Shown here: positions 20,444-28,862 of the stretch, one piece after another
Position numbering within the stretch: position 1 is the stretch's first letter
Layout: each line of letters opens with the position of its first letter
NCBI RefSeq assembly: GCF_022662475.1
Contig: NZ_JAKNQQ010000003.1
Coordinates: forward strand, 474,853 to 538,852
Source: Sphingomonas sp. TREG-RG-20F-R18-01
GTDB taxonomy: Bacteria > Pseudomonadota > Alphaproteobacteria > Sphingomonadales > Sphingomonadaceae
DNA length: 64,000 nucleotides
Direction of reading: 5' to 3'
The notes under the pieces: model-generated
What the model was told of the DNA's origin: nothing
Databases searched by the model: none
What the model saw: only the letters and a program-made list of their open reading frames with translations
Position numbers and translations under genes: made by a program

Positions 20444-20882
20444 GCGCAGCCGATAGCGCCGTGATCGCGGCATGGAAAGCCGCGGGATCGTCAAGCTTGT
20501 GCGCGATCGCACGGATCGGCTTGCCGCGGCGGCTCAGAACGGGCTCGGAAAGGTCGACCACGACGCTCGGCCAGCTTGCCAGCGCGAGGTTGACCATGTC
20601 CTTCTGCTGGAGGGCGGCCGCGTTCCAGGTCGCACGGAGACCGGCGATGGCCGCGATCGGGACGGCGATCGACTTGAGGCTGCCCGCCCGCATCGTCAGA
20701 ACGCCGTCCGCGATCGTCACCGGATACCGCCGGAACGACTTCAGCAGCATCGCCAGGCTGATCACCACCGACAGATCAAGCAGCCCGACGACGATCGCCG
20801 CAACCCAGCCGAGCAGCGCGACCACCACGAGATGCACCACCAGCATCTCGACGATGGCGATCCCCAGCAGCACGCCTATCAT
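20433..20882 (-). CDS. small membrane protein of unknown function
   Basis: 149 residues from ATG 20882. Two hydrophobic helices (IGVLLGIAIVEMLVVHLVVV and a second just after) are followed by a soluble region with a PH-like strand pattern (VTIADGVLTMRAGSLKSIAV). I do not recognise a named family. The in-frame sequence just before the ATG (DTQAFAYHRSLGP) reads like natural protein, but no ATG, GTG or TTG lies between it and the fba stop, so the true start may have been lost or be non-standard. Sits 40 bp after fba and overlaps thiE. Confidence 0.7.
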   Translation of the reverse strand: MIGVLLGIAIVEMLVVHLVVVALLGWVAAIVVGLLDLSVVISLAMLLKSFRRYPVTIADGVLTMRAGSLKSIAVPIAAIAGLRATWNAAALQQKDMVNLALASWPSVVVDLSEPVLSRRGKPIRAIAHKLDDPAAFHAAITALSAAHGH

Positions 20883-20922
20883 CGGGCCAAGGCTCCGGTG
20901 ATAGGCGAACGCCTGCGTGTCC

Positions 20923-21831
20923 TTACGCTTCGCCCTTGTAGATTGCGATGATCTTGCCGAGCATCTCGAGCGCTTCGTCACGCGGGCGCTGGAAGGTGTT
21001 GCGGCCGATGATCGAGCCATTGCCGCCGCCCGCGAGAATGTCGCGCGCGTCCTGATAGATCGCGTCCGACCCCTTGGACGCGCCGCCCGAGAAGACGACG
21101 ATCCGGCGCCCGGCAAAGCTCGCTTGGACGACGTGTTTCACGCGGTCCGCTTGGTTCGACCAGTCGGTGCCCTCGTACATCGGCTTGGCTTCCTTCTGCT
21201 CGATATGGTCGCTCGGCAGCTTCACCTTGATGATGTGCGCGCCCAGCAGCGCCGCCATGTGCGCGGCATAAGCCCCGACATCGAGCGCGAGCTCGCCCGA
21301 CTTGGGGAGCATCCCGCCGCGCGGATAGGACCAGATCACGGTCGCGATCCCGACCGACTTGGCCTCCGCCGACATTTCGCGGATCTGCCCGATCATGTCG
21401 AACAGGTCGTCCGACCCCGGATAGATGGTGAAGCCGATCGCCGCGCAGCCGAGCCGCACCGCATCCTCGACCGACCCCGTCACCGCCTGGTTCGCGCCCT
21501 GCGCCCAACTGTTCGAGCTGTTGACCTTGAGGATCGTCGGGATCTGCCCGGCGAAGGTCATCGCGCCCGCTTCCAGCATGCCGAGCGGAGCGGCATAGGC
21601 CGAGAGCCCCGCGTCGATCGCAAGCTGATAGTGGTAATGCGGGTCGTACGCCGGCGGGTTGATCGCGAAACTGCGTGCCGGGCCATGTTCGAACCCCTGG
21701 TCGACCGGCAGGATGACGAGCTTGCCGGTGCCACCGAGATGGCCGTGCATCAGGATCCGGCCGAGGTTGGCCTTGGTCGCGGGGCTGTCGGATTCGTACT
21801 TGTCGAGAATGGCTTTGACGGCAGGCGTCAT
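20923..21831 (-). CDS. class I fructose-bisphosphate aldolase (DhnA type)
   Basis: Cleaves fructose-1,6-bisphosphate into triose phosphates by a Schiff base. 302 residues of the archaeal/DhnA type rather than the class II zinc enzyme. Typical pieces are VILPVDQGFEHGPARSF, the lysine strand AHIIKVKLPSD, VVFSGGASKGSD and the phosphate loop GNGSIIGRNTFQRP. Start ATG 21831 (MTPAVKAIL) has AGAGGA upstream at good spacing; a longer open frame is only the antisense of the divergent MFS gene. It lies near pgk and gapA, consistent with central carbon metabolism. Confidence 0.94.
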   Translation of the reverse strand: MTPAVKAILDKYESDSPATKANLGRILMHGHLGGTGKLVILPVDQGFEHGPARSFAINPPAYDPHYHYQLAIDAGLSAYAAPLGMLEAGAMTFAGQIPTILKVNSSNSWAQGANQAVTGSVEDAVRLGCAAIGFTIYPGSDDLFDMIGQIREMSAEAKSVGIATVIWSYPRGGMLPKSGELALDVGAYAAHMAALLGAHIIKVKLPSDHIEQKEAKPMYEGTDWSNQADRVKHVVQASFAGRRIVVFSGGASKGSDAIYQDARDILAGGGNGSIIGRNTFQRPRDEALEMLGKIIAIYKGEA

Positions 21832-21968
21832 GGTCTGGATCCTCTTCTTCTGGGCTTTGCGGGCGTGATAGTCAGCCACACCCGCGACTGCAACGCGCCA
21901 TTCCCCCCGCAGGACCGATTGCACGGCGCGCACTTGCTTTTTCCGCGACGGCGAGGCTTTCGGGTCGG

Positions 21969-23165
21969 ATGAGCCATCCCGACCATCATGATCTTTCCCC
22001 CGCGGCCACGCTGCTGATGGCGGTCGCGTGCGGCGCGATGGTCGCCAACCTCTATTATGCCCAGACGCTGATCGAGACGATCGGGCCCGACATCGGCCTG
22101 TCCGCGGGGCTGGCGGGGGCGATCGTGACATTGACCCAGCTCGGCTATGGGCTCGGCCTGGCGTTCATCGTGCCGCTGTCGGACCTGGTAGAGAACAAGC
22201 GGCTGATCCTCGTCGCCACGGTCGGCGCGGTGCTCGGATGCCTCGGCATCGCGCTGGCGGAAGGGCCGATCACATTTCTGGCCGCCGCCCTGGTGACCGG
22301 CGTCTGTTCGGTCGGCGCGCAAGTGCTGGTGCCGCTTGCCGCCAAGCTCAGCAGCCAGGAACGTCAGGGCCGCACGATCGGGCTGGTGATGAGCGGGTTG
22401 CTCACCGGGATCATGCTCGCGCGGCCGGTTGCGAGTTTCGTCGCCGGGCTCGCGGGGTGGCGCGCGATGTTCTTCGTCTCCGCCGGCGTGACCGCGCTGG
22501 TCGGGGTGGCGCTGCTGCTGATGCTGCCCGCGCGCCGGCCGGACAGCACGCTGCGCTACGGCGCGTTGCTGGCATCATCGCTCGACCTGCTGCGGCGCTA
22601 TCCGGTCCTGCGGCTGCGCGCGGCGTATCAGGCGCTGCTGTTCATCGCCTTCAACATGTTCTGGACCGCCGCGCCGATCGTGCTGACGCAGCGCTTCGGG
22701 CTGGGCGCGAACGGCGTGGCATTGTTCGCGCTCGCTGGCGCGGGCGGCGCGCTGGCGGCACCGATCGCCGGGCATTTCGCCGACAAGGGGCGCGCGCGGG
22801 CGACGACGCTGTTCGCCCTGCTGCTGCTCACGGTGGCGTTTGTCGCGTCGGACATGGTCGTCGCGGCGGGGAGCGTGATCGCCTTCGCGGTCGGCGCGGT
22901 GCTGATCGACGCGGCGGTCCAGCTCAACCAGATCTCGGGACAGCGCGTGATCTTCGGCCTGGACCCGGCGGCGGGCGGGCGAATCAACGCTGCGTACATG
23001 ACTATCGTCTTCCTGTTCGGCGCGATGGGCTCGGTCATCGGCAGTGCCAGCATCGCGGCAGGGGGATGGGCGCTCACCAGCATGTTCGGGGCCGGGATCG
23101 GCGGGATGGCGTTGCTGCTGTTCGCGCTATTCGACCGTACGGCGGGACAACGGCCGTCCGATTGA
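21969..23165 (+). CDS. MFS transporter
   Basis: 398 residues with about twelve membrane helices. The signature loop between helices 2 and 3 is LSDLVENKRLILVATVGA, and the N-terminus MVANLYYAQTLI resembles the NepI/YgaY-type sugar or drug exporters of the DHA1 group. Substrate unknown. It is divergent from fba with 137 bp between them, and no regulator adjoins it. Protons as coupling ion are a family inference. Confidence 0.9.
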   Translation: MSHPDHHDLSPAATLLMAVACGAMVANLYYAQTLIETIGPDIGLSAGLAGAIVTLTQLGYGLGLAFIVPLSDLVENKRLILVATVGAVLGCLGIALAEGPITFLAAALVTGVCSVGAQVLVPLAAKLSSQERQGRTIGLVMSGLLTGIMLARPVASFVAGLAGWRAMFFVSAGVTALVGVALLLMLPARRPDSTLRYGALLASSLDLLRRYPVLRLRAAYQALLFIAFNMFWTAAPIVLTQRFGLGANGVALFALAGAGGALAAPIAGHFADKGRARATTLFALLLLTVAFVASDMVVAAGSVIAFAVGAVLIDAAVQLNQISGQRVIFGLDPAAGGRINAAYMTIVFLFGAMGSVIGSASIAAGGWALTSMFGAGIGGMALLLFALFDRTAGQRPSD

Positions 23166-23217
23166 CGAAAGCGCAAAACTCCAGCACCTTGCCGCCCGGA
23201 TCGATGGGGGCATTGAT

Positions 23218-23724
23218 ATGCAGGGTTTGAGAAAAAGCGTACGGGGCATTGCCCTGATGGGGGCTGCAGTGCTGCTGCTCGGGGCAAAGCAGCCGAAAGT
23301 GGGCGACCTGGCGCCGCCTTTCGTCGTTACCCTGATCGACGGAAGCAAGGTATCCTCGGAACAGCTGCGCGGACAGGTCGTCGTGCTCAACTTCTGGGCG
23401 ACGTGGTGTGGCCCGTGCAAGGCCGAACTCCCGCTGCTCGACGCCTATTACGAATTGCAGAAGGTGCACGGCCTGAAGGTCTATGCCATCGCCACGGAAG
23501 ACTCCGTGCCGGCGTTCCAGCTGAGGAAACTGTTCGCCCAGCTACACATCACGCCGGCGCGCGGGATCAAGGGGCCGTATGATACGCTGGGCGCGGTGCC
23601 GACCAACTTCATCATCGATCGATCGGGGCATGTCCGCTATGCCAAGGCAAGTGCCTTCGGGCTGGATGCGCTCAACGCCGAACTGGTTCCGCTGTTGAAG
23701 GAAGCTGCGCCGCCGCTCGGATGA
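23218..23724 (+). CDS. TlpA/ResA-like thioredoxin-family protein
   Basis: 168 residues. The N-terminus has a short basic start and hydrophobic stretch (GIALMGAAVLLLGA), consistent with export or membrane anchoring. The thioredoxin fold carries the redox motif WATWCGPCKAELPLL near residue 63 and the cis-Pro region LGAVPTNFIID. Likely a periplasmic thiol reductase, for instance in cytochrome c maturation or protection of proteins; its partner is not evident here. It ends 24 bp before the convergent pgk gene. Confidence 0.92.
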   Translation: MQGLRKSVRGIALMGAAVLLLGAKQPKVGDLAPPFVVTLIDGSKVSSEQLRGQVVVLNFWATWCGPCKAELPLLDAYYELQKVHGLKVYAIATEDSVPAFQLRKLFAQLHITPARGIKGPYDTLGAVPTNFIIDRSGHVRYAKASAFGLDALNAELVPLLKEAAPPLG

Positions 23725-23748
23725 TCCCGCGCGACGGCGCACCGGGTA

Positions 23749-24954
23749 TCACCCCCGCGAGAGCGCCGCCACGCCGGGGAGATCCTTGCCTTCCATCCAT
23801 TCCAGGAACGCGCCGCCCGCGGTCGAGACGAAGGTGAAATCGTCCGCCACGCCCGCCTGGTTGAGCGCGGCGACGGTATCTCCGCCGCCTGCGACCGAGA
23901 CGAGCGATCCGCTCTTGGTCAGTGCCGCAGCGGTCTTGGCAAGCGCGACCGTCGCGGTATCGAACGGCGGCGTCTCGAACGCGCCGAGCGGGCCGTTCCA
24001 CACCAGCGTCCGGCAATTCTTGAGTACGTCCGCCAGCGCCTCGGTCGCTGCCGGCCCGATGTCGAGGATCATCTCGTCCGCCGCGACCTCATGCACGTTG
24101 ACCGTGCGGATCGGCGGGTTGGCGCGGAATTCCTTCGCGACGACCACGTCATAGGGCAGATGGATCGTGCAGTTCGCACTGTCGGCCGCGGCGAAGATCT
24201 CGTCCGCGGTGCCGGTCAGCTCATGCTCGCACAGCGACTTGCCGACGTTCACGCCGCGCGCCGCGAGGAAGGTGTTCGCCATCCCGCCGCCAATGATGAG
24301 GTGATCGACCTTGGTCACGAGATGCTTGAGCACGTCGAGCTTGGTCGAAACCTTCGCCCCGCCGACGACCGCAGCAACCGGATGCTCGGGGTTGCCGAGC
24401 GCCTTGTCGAGCGCATCGAGTTCGGCCTCCATCGCGCGGCCAGCGAAAGCGGGCAGCTTGTGCGCCAGACCCTCGGTCGAGGCATGCGCGCGGTGCGCGG
24501 CGGAGAAGGCGTCGTTGACGTACAGGTCGCCGAGCGCTGCGAACCGATCGACCACCGCTGGATCGTTCTTCTGCTCGCCGCCGAAGAAGCGCGTATTTTC
24601 AAGGATCGCGACATCGCCGGGTGCAAGCGCGGCAACCGCCGCCGCATCGCCTTCCCAGTCGACATATTGGACCGGCCGCCCGAGCACGTTGGCATAAGGC
24701 TCGACCAGTTGCTTGAGCGACAGCTCGGCGGAAGGCGTGCCCTTGGGCCGCCCGAAATGCGCTAGGATGAGGACGATCGCGCCCTTGTCGGCCAGCTCGG
24801 TGACGGTCGGCAGCGTCGCGCGCAGCCGCGTGTCGTCGCTGACCGCGCCGTGCTGCATCGGCACGTTGAGATCCTCGCGGACCAGCACGCGCTTGCCGCG
24901 CACGTCGCCGATCTCTGCGCCGATATCGTCCAGCGTCTTGAAGGCCCGTGTCAT
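23749..24954 (-). CDS. pgk: phosphoglycerate kinase
   Basis: Glycolytic enzyme making ATP and 3-phosphoglycerate from 1,3-bisphosphoglycerate. 401 residues. Seen are [12 protein letters not shown] (substrate loop), [43 protein letters not shown] and the C-terminal nucleotide loop [12 protein letters not shown]. The start is ATG 24954; the frame remains open upstream into the MOSC gene without relevant sequence. It lies 8 bp after the MOSC gene, itself coupled to gapA, so gapA, MOSC and pgk look like one operon. Confidence 0.98.
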   Translation of the reverse strand: MTRAFKTLDDIGAEIGDVRGKRVLVREDLNVPMQHGAVSDDTRLRATLPTVTELADKGAIVLILAHFGRPKGTPSAELSLKQLVEPYANVLGRPVQYVDWEGDAAAVAALAPGDVAILENTRFFGGEQKNDPAVVDRFAALGDLYVNDAFSAAHRAHASTEGLAHKLPAFAGRAMEAELDALDKALGNPEHPVAAVVGGAKVSTKLDVLKHLVTKVDHLIIGGGMANTFLAARGVNVGKSLCEHELTGTADEIFAAADSANCTIHLPYDVVVAKEFRANPPIRTVNVHEVAADEMILDIGPAATEALADVLKNCRTLVWNGPLGAFETPPFDTATVALAKTAAALTKSGSLVSVAGGGDTVAALNQAGVADDFTFVSTAGGAFLEWMEGKDLPGVAALSRG

Positions 24955-24962
24955 GTCGTCCG

Positions 24963-25517
24963 TCACTCCTCGAGAACCAAAATCGTGTCGCCGACGCGGA
25001 TCGTCCCGCCGACCAGAACGCGCGAACATGCGCCGCCGCGCCAGTCTGGCGTCATTGCTGCACGCAGGCCCGCCGCGAGCGCTTCCATCCGCTCGCACGG
25101 ATCGGTTTCGCGCGTGATCATCACTTCGACCGTATCGCCGATCCGCAACCGCGTTCCCGGCACCTGCGGCAGATCGAGTCCCTCGACCAGTAAATTGGCG
25201 CGCCGTTCATACCAGGGCAGGCTATGCCCCACCTCCGCCATCGCGGCGTCCCAGTCACTGCGCTCGAGCAGCGTCACCTGGCGCCGCCCCTTTCCACCGG
25301 GCTTGATCGTCCCGCGGAAATCGCCGTGGATCCCGCCTTCCAGCGTCACGTCGACGTGGTCGACGGTCTCCATCGGGCCTTTGGGCCGGCCGTGGCGGGC
25401 GATCCCCGCCAGAACGCCACCCGTCACCCCGGCGAAGGCCGGGGCCGTCTCGTTGTCGGGCACCGTGCCCAAAGACGCAGCGGCCCCGGCCTGCGCCGGG
25501 GTGACGGCAGTCGCCAT
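24963..25517 (-). CDS. MOSC-domain protein with repeat-encoded N-terminus
   Basis: 184 residues. From about residue 35 it is a MOSC domain, related to the C-terminus of molybdenum-cofactor sulfurases: [20 protein letters not shown], a possible sulfur-acceptor cysteine in [14 protein letters not shown], then a strand-rich end. The substrate is unknown. The start codon overlaps the gapA stop (TGATG). Residues about 3-32 ([11 protein letters not shown] ... [10 protein letters not shown]) are translated from an inverted repeat of family A type, with no other ATG/GTG/TTG between it and the domain. Confidence 0.85.
   Translation of the reverse strand: MATAVTPAQAGAAASLGTVPDNETAPAFAGVTGGVLAGIARHGRPKGPMETVDHVDVTLEGGIHGDFRGTIKPGGKGRRQVTLLERSDWDAAMAEVGHSLPWYERRANLLVEGLDLPQVPGTRLRIGDTVEVMITRETDPCERMEALAAGLRAAMTPDWRGGACSRVLVGGTIRVGDTILVLEE
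25422..25508. repeat. Paired inverted repeat (family A-like) inside the MOSC gene
   Basis: Arms CGTCACCCCGGCGAAGGCCG (from 25422) and the inverse GGCCCCGGCCTGCGCCGGGG ending near 25508 enclose about 30 bases. It lies wholly within the open reading frame of the MOSC gene, just after its start, and keeps the frame open (Ala/Pro/Gly/Thr-rich peptide). Confidence 0.88.
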
Positions 25518-26527
25518 CAGAGGAACTTGCCCATCGCCCCCGCGGTATCGACCATGCGGTTCGAGAAGCCCCACTCATTATCGTACCAGCTGACGACGCG
25601 GACCAGCTTGCCGTCCATCACCGCCGTCTCGAGGCTGTCGATCGTCGATGAGGCGGGGGTATGCACGATATCGATCGACACCAGCGGCTCGTCCGAGAAG
25701 ACCAGCACGCCCTTGAGCGGACCGCTTTCCGCAGCTGCCTTCAGAATAGCATTGACCTCCTCCTTGGTTGTCTCGCGCGACGGCATGAAGGTCAGGTCGA
25801 TCAGGCTGCCGTCCGGAACGGGAACGCGCACCGCCGAGCCGTCCAGCTTGCCCTTGAGCTCGGGCAGCACTTCGCCGACCGCACGCGCGGCACCCGTCGT
25901 GGTCGGGATCATCGACATTGCGGCAGCGCGGGCGCGGCGCAGATCGGGGTGGATCTGGTCGAGGATCTTCTGGTCGTTGGTATAGGCGTGGATCGTGGTC
26001 ATCAGTCCGCGCTCGATCCCGATCGCGTCGTTGAGAACCTTGGCGACGGGCGCGAGACAGTTGGTGGTGCACGACGCGTTCGACACGATCGTGTGGTCGG
26101 CGGTCAGCTTGTCATGGTTGACGCCGTACACGACGGTCAGGTCGACGCCCTTGCCGGGTGCCGAAATCAGCACCTTCTTGGCACCCGCGTCGAGATGCTT
26201 CTGGCAGCTCTCGCGGTCGGTGAAGAAGCCGGTGCACTCGAGCACGATGTCGATGCCCTGCTCGGCGTGCGGCAGATTGGCGGGGTCACGCTCGGCGGTG
26301 ACGCGGATGCGCTTGCCGTCAACGACCAGGTCGTTGCCCTCGGCCGAGACGTCGCCCGGATATTTGCCGTGGACCGAGTCGCGGCTGAACAGCCACGCGT
26401 TCGACTTGGCATCGGCGAGGTCGTTGATCGTGACGAGTTCGAGCCCGCAGTCGGCGCGTTCGAGAATGGCGCGCGCGACAAGGCGACCGATCCGCCCGAA
26501 ACCGTTGATCGCTACCTTGACCGTCAT
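25517..26527 (-). CDS. gapA: glyceraldehyde-3-phosphate dehydrogenase
   Basis: Converts glyceraldehyde-3-phosphate to 1,3-bisphosphoglycerate. 336 residues. The N-terminal Rossmann motif is [16 protein letters not shown], the catalytic cysteine is in [12 protein letters not shown] near residue 155, and [14 protein letters not shown] is at the C-terminus. ATG 26527 ([11 protein letters not shown]) is the standard start; the frame stays open upstream through the divergent promoter region. A GGAG-type site (TTGAGGAGCGCAGC) precedes it. Probably in one transcript with the MOSC gene and pgk. Confidence 0.98.
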   Translation of the reverse strand: MTVKVAINGFGRIGRLVARAILERADCGLELVTINDLADAKSNAWLFSRDSVHGKYPGDVSAEGNDLVVDGKRIRVTAERDPANLPHAEQGIDIVLECTGFFTDRESCQKHLDAGAKKVLISAPGKGVDLTVVYGVNHDKLTADHTIVSNASCTTNCLAPVAKVLNDAIGIERGLMTTIHAYTNDQKILDQIHPDLRRARAAAMSMIPTTTGAARAVGEVLPELKGKLDGSAVRVPVPDGSLIDLTFMPSRETTKEEVNAILKAAAESGPLKGVLVFSDEPLVSIDIVHTPASSTIDSLETAVMDGKLVRVVSWYDNEWGFSNRMVDTAGAMGKFL

Positions 26528-26596
26528 CGTGCTGCGCTCCTCAAGCTCATGCTCGGCGCGGCATGGGCCAGCGCCGACTCCTATGGGACGAGCGCG

Positions 26597-26625
26597 TCTT
26601 TGCGGGGCGCAAGCCAGCGCGTCAA
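26597..26625 (-). promoter_or_regulatory. candidate gapA promoter
   Basis: Minus-strand TTGACG (26625-26620) and CAAAGA (26602-26597) are spaced 17 bases apart, 70 bp upstream of gapA, in the divergent gap to the zauP-like gene. The -35 matches consensus well; the -10 is weak. Confidence 0.4.
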
Positions 26626-26695
26626 CCGCCCGGCATGACGCAAAGACGTCACAAATGCGCCTTGTCGCAAGCCAGTCCCATGCTATCTCGCGACG

Positions 26696-27043
26696 ATGGC
26701 AGACCCCATCGCCAACCCGGCACCCCCAGCAGTATCGCCTGATCGTCCCCTCCAACCCCCCGCGCCTTCGGCCGCAGGGGCGACGACGCCGGCGGCACCG
26801 GACGTGCTCTCGCCCGAAGACGCGCACAAGCGCATGATCGACCGGATCGAGGATGCGCTCACGCGAATCGATGTCGCAACGCGCCGTCGCGCCGACGCCC
26901 TGACCACGCTGGAACAGCGCCACGACGTGTTGCGCGACCGGATGACCCAGGCGATCGCGACGCTCGACACGGTCCTCGCCGCCGCCGACGCCGCCGATAC
27001 GGCCGAGGCTCCGAGCGATGCCGCCGAGCGGGGGGACGCCTGA
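26696..27043 (+). CDS. coiled-coil protein upstream of zapA (ZauP-like)
   Basis: 115 residues. The first 38 are Pro/Ala-rich and probably disordered; residues 40-100 form one long helix with coiled-coil spacing ([39 protein letters not shown]). Its TGA shares a base with the zapA start (TGATG, 27041-27045). In Caulobacter a coiled-coil protein, ZauP, is encoded upstream of zapA and works with it to focus the Z-ring; position, size and fold fit that role here, but the identity is inferred from context rather than sequence motifs. Confidence 0.75.
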   Translation: MADPIANPAPPAVSPDRPLQPPAPSAAGATTPAAPDVLSPEDAHKRMIDRIEDALTRIDVATRRRADALTTLEQRHDVLRDRMTQAIATLDTVLAAADAADTAEAPSDAAERGDA

Positions 27044-27342
27044 TGGCCGAAGTCACGCTCACGTTCGGCACGCGCCGCCACACCGTCGCTTGCCCCGACG
27101 GGCAGGAGGACCATCTGCGCCGTCTCGGCGCGATGCTCGCCGCCAACTATCCGACGGCCGAGAAAGCCTCGGGCGGACTTAGCGGCGAGCGGACGATGCT
27201 GTTCGTCGCGCTGATGCTCGCGGACAGCCTCGACGAGGCCAAGCGCCGCCCCGCCGCCGCCCCCGCCGTCTCCCACGACGAGGTGTTGCTCGGGCTCATC
27301 GCGGAACAGCTCGAAATGCTCGCCGAGCGCCTTGAGCAATAA
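27043..27342 (+). CDS. zapA: cell division protein ZapA
   Basis: FtsZ-binding protein that promotes Z-ring bundling. 99 residues. The N-terminal domain [20 protein letters not shown] followed by [16 protein letters not shown] is typical, then [16 protein letters not shown] leads into a C-terminal coiled-coil helix ([18 protein letters not shown]). It is coupled to the coiled-coil gene before it and followed by the 6S RNA candidate, the arrangement common in proteobacteria. Confidence 0.93.
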   Translation: MAEVTLTFGTRRHTVACPDGQEDHLRRLGAMLAANYPTAEKASGGLSGERTMLFVALMLADSLDEAKRRPAAAPAVSHDEVLLGLIAEQLEMLAERLEQ

Positions 27343-27367
27343 GCCGCAAGCGCCTATATCGGACGGC

Positions 27368-27523
27368 GGCGGGCACTGCCCGGTACGAGCCTTTATTATC
27401 CCTGAGGCTATTCTTCATCCAAGGGGGTTGTCCCTGCCCGGGCCCTGGCCCGACGCACATGATCCCCACCTGACGTACCGTGCGTCAGAGGATAACCCGG
27501 CACACGGCCACGGCGGTCCCGCC
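27368..27523 (+). ncRNA. ssrS: 6S RNA (RNA polymerase-binding RNA)
   Basis: A roughly 156-base segment between zapA and the 5-formyltetrahydrofolate cyclo-ligase gene, the classic place for ssrS. Its ends pair (GGCGGG at 27368 with CCCGCC at 27518-27523). The middle can fold into a long rod interrupted by a bubble: CTTTATTATCCCTGAGGC on one side and CAGAGGATAACCCGG on the other. No convincing coding frame covers it. 6S RNA binds the housekeeping RNA polymerase and mimics an open promoter. Ends are approximate, set by the closing stem. Confidence 0.75.
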
Positions 27524-27630
27524 ACCCGCTTATTGGAGTTGCGTTTGTTCGCGTCGTGATAGAGGCGCGAGCCACTAAACGCTCGCCGCGACGACGCCCT
27601 TGCTGAGTTAGCGCCACATCCCCCCACAGC

Positions 27631-27727
27631 CGTCATCCTGAACTCGTTTCAGGATCCACCGTGCCGCCATTCCTGCGGCTGGAGAGCGCGCACCATGGTG
27701 GCCCCTGAAACACGTTCAGGGTGACGG
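27631..27727. repeat. Paired inverted repeat (family E)
   Basis: CGTCATCCTGAACTCGTTTCAGGATCCAC-type arm from 27631 and its partial inverse (GGTGGCCCCTGAAACACGTTCAGGGTGACG) ending at 27727. Each arm is itself a TGAAC/GTTCA palindrome. It lies between the 6S RNA candidate and the cyclo-ligase gene. Confidence 0.8.
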
Positions 27728-27790
27728 GGCGCAGAGGAGTGCGCGCGTGGCTATCGACGCCCGCCGCGGCTTCGGCCTATCACCGAGCAG

Positions 27791-28363
27791 ATGACGCCCC
27801 CCGCAATCGACAAACCCGCGCTCCGCGCGCGCATCCGCGCCACCCGCGACGCGTTCCACGCCGCCGCCGCCCCCGAACTCACCCCGCCTGCCCCCTTTCT
27901 GGCGCTCCTGAAGCCCGGCCTCACCGTCACCGCTTACATCCCCATGGGCAGCGAGGCAGACCCCGCCCCGCTCGCCCGCGCGGCGCTGGCGGCAGGCTGT
28001 CGAATCGCGCTCCCGCACGTCACGACGCGCGCCGAGCCGATGCGCTTCCTCGCCTGGGATCCGGTGGACGACCTCCACCCCGGCCCGTTCGGCCTCAGCC
28101 AGCCGCACGCCGGCTCCCCGGTCCTGACCCCCGACATCATCCTCACCCCGCTGCTCGCGTTCGATGCGAAGCTCGACCGGCTCGGCCAGGGCGCCGGCTA
28201 TTACGACCGCGCATTCGACGCTTATCCCGACGCCCGGCGGATCGGGGTTGCCTGGAGCGTGCAACAGGTCGACACCGTCCCGACCGACGCGTGGGACATG
28301 CCGCTCCACGCGATCATTACCGAACGTGGATGGATCGCCCGACCGATGGACCGAGCAGAATGA
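27791..28363 (+). CDS. 5-formyltetrahydrofolate cyclo-ligase
   Basis: ATP-dependent enzyme returning 5-formyl-THF to the folate pool (5,10-methenyl-THF). 190 residues. Conserved parts are the N-terminal basic helix ALRARIRATRDAFH, TVTAYIPMGSEADP, the nucleotide loop LGQGAGYYDRAFDAY and IGVAWSVQQVDTVPTDAWD with the final metal/phosphate region. In many bacteria this gene (ygfA/fau) follows zapA and ssrS, as here. It overlaps the DUF2842 gene by 4 bp. Confidence 0.95.
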   Translation: MTPPAIDKPALRARIRATRDAFHAAAAPELTPPAPFLALLKPGLTVTAYIPMGSEADPAPLARAALAAGCRIALPHVTTRAEPMRFLAWDPVDDLHPGPFGLSQPHAGSPVLTPDIILTPLLAFDAKLDRLGQGAGYYDRAFDAYPDARRIGVAWSVQQVDTVPTDAWDMPLHAIITERGWIARPMDRAE

Positions 28364-28572
28364 CCCCGAGCTGGCGCAAACCCGTGGGCATGCTCGCGAT
28401 CCTGGCGCTCGTCACGATCTGGTGCGTGCTCGCTGCAAGCCTGTCGGGCGTGGTCGGGAAATGGCACCCGCTCTTGCAGGCGCTCTATTATCTGGTCGCG
28501 GGAATCGCGTGGATTTGGGTGCTGCCGCTGCGCAGGATGCTGGCGTGGATGGAAACCGGCCGCTGGGGCTGA
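28360..28572 (+). CDS. DUF2842 small membrane protein
   Basis: 70 residues with two membrane helices (GMLAILALVTIWCVLAASLS and LLQALYYLVAGIAWIWVLPL) and a short polar end, the pattern of the DUF2842 family in alphaproteobacteria. Function unknown. Its ATG overlaps the cyclo-ligase stop (ATGA, 28360-28363), so the two are probably co-translated. Confidence 0.85.
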   Translation: MTPSWRKPVGMLAILALVTIWCVLAASLSGVVGKWHPLLQALYYLVAGIAWIWVLPLRRMLAWMETGRWG

Positions 28573-28609
28573 ACGGGCCTCGGCCCATGGCGCCATTCCC
28601 GGTAGGGAA

Positions 28610-28686
<77 letters not shown>

Positions 28687-28762
28687 GTAGATCGGACCCG
28701 ACGCGCCCGAGAAACCGGATCATGACATTTCCCGAGCCATTCCGCACCGAAAATCGGGAGAA

Positions 28763-28839
<77 letters not shown>

Positions 28840-28862
28840 TTGAGAAGCGTGAGGCGCGGCTC

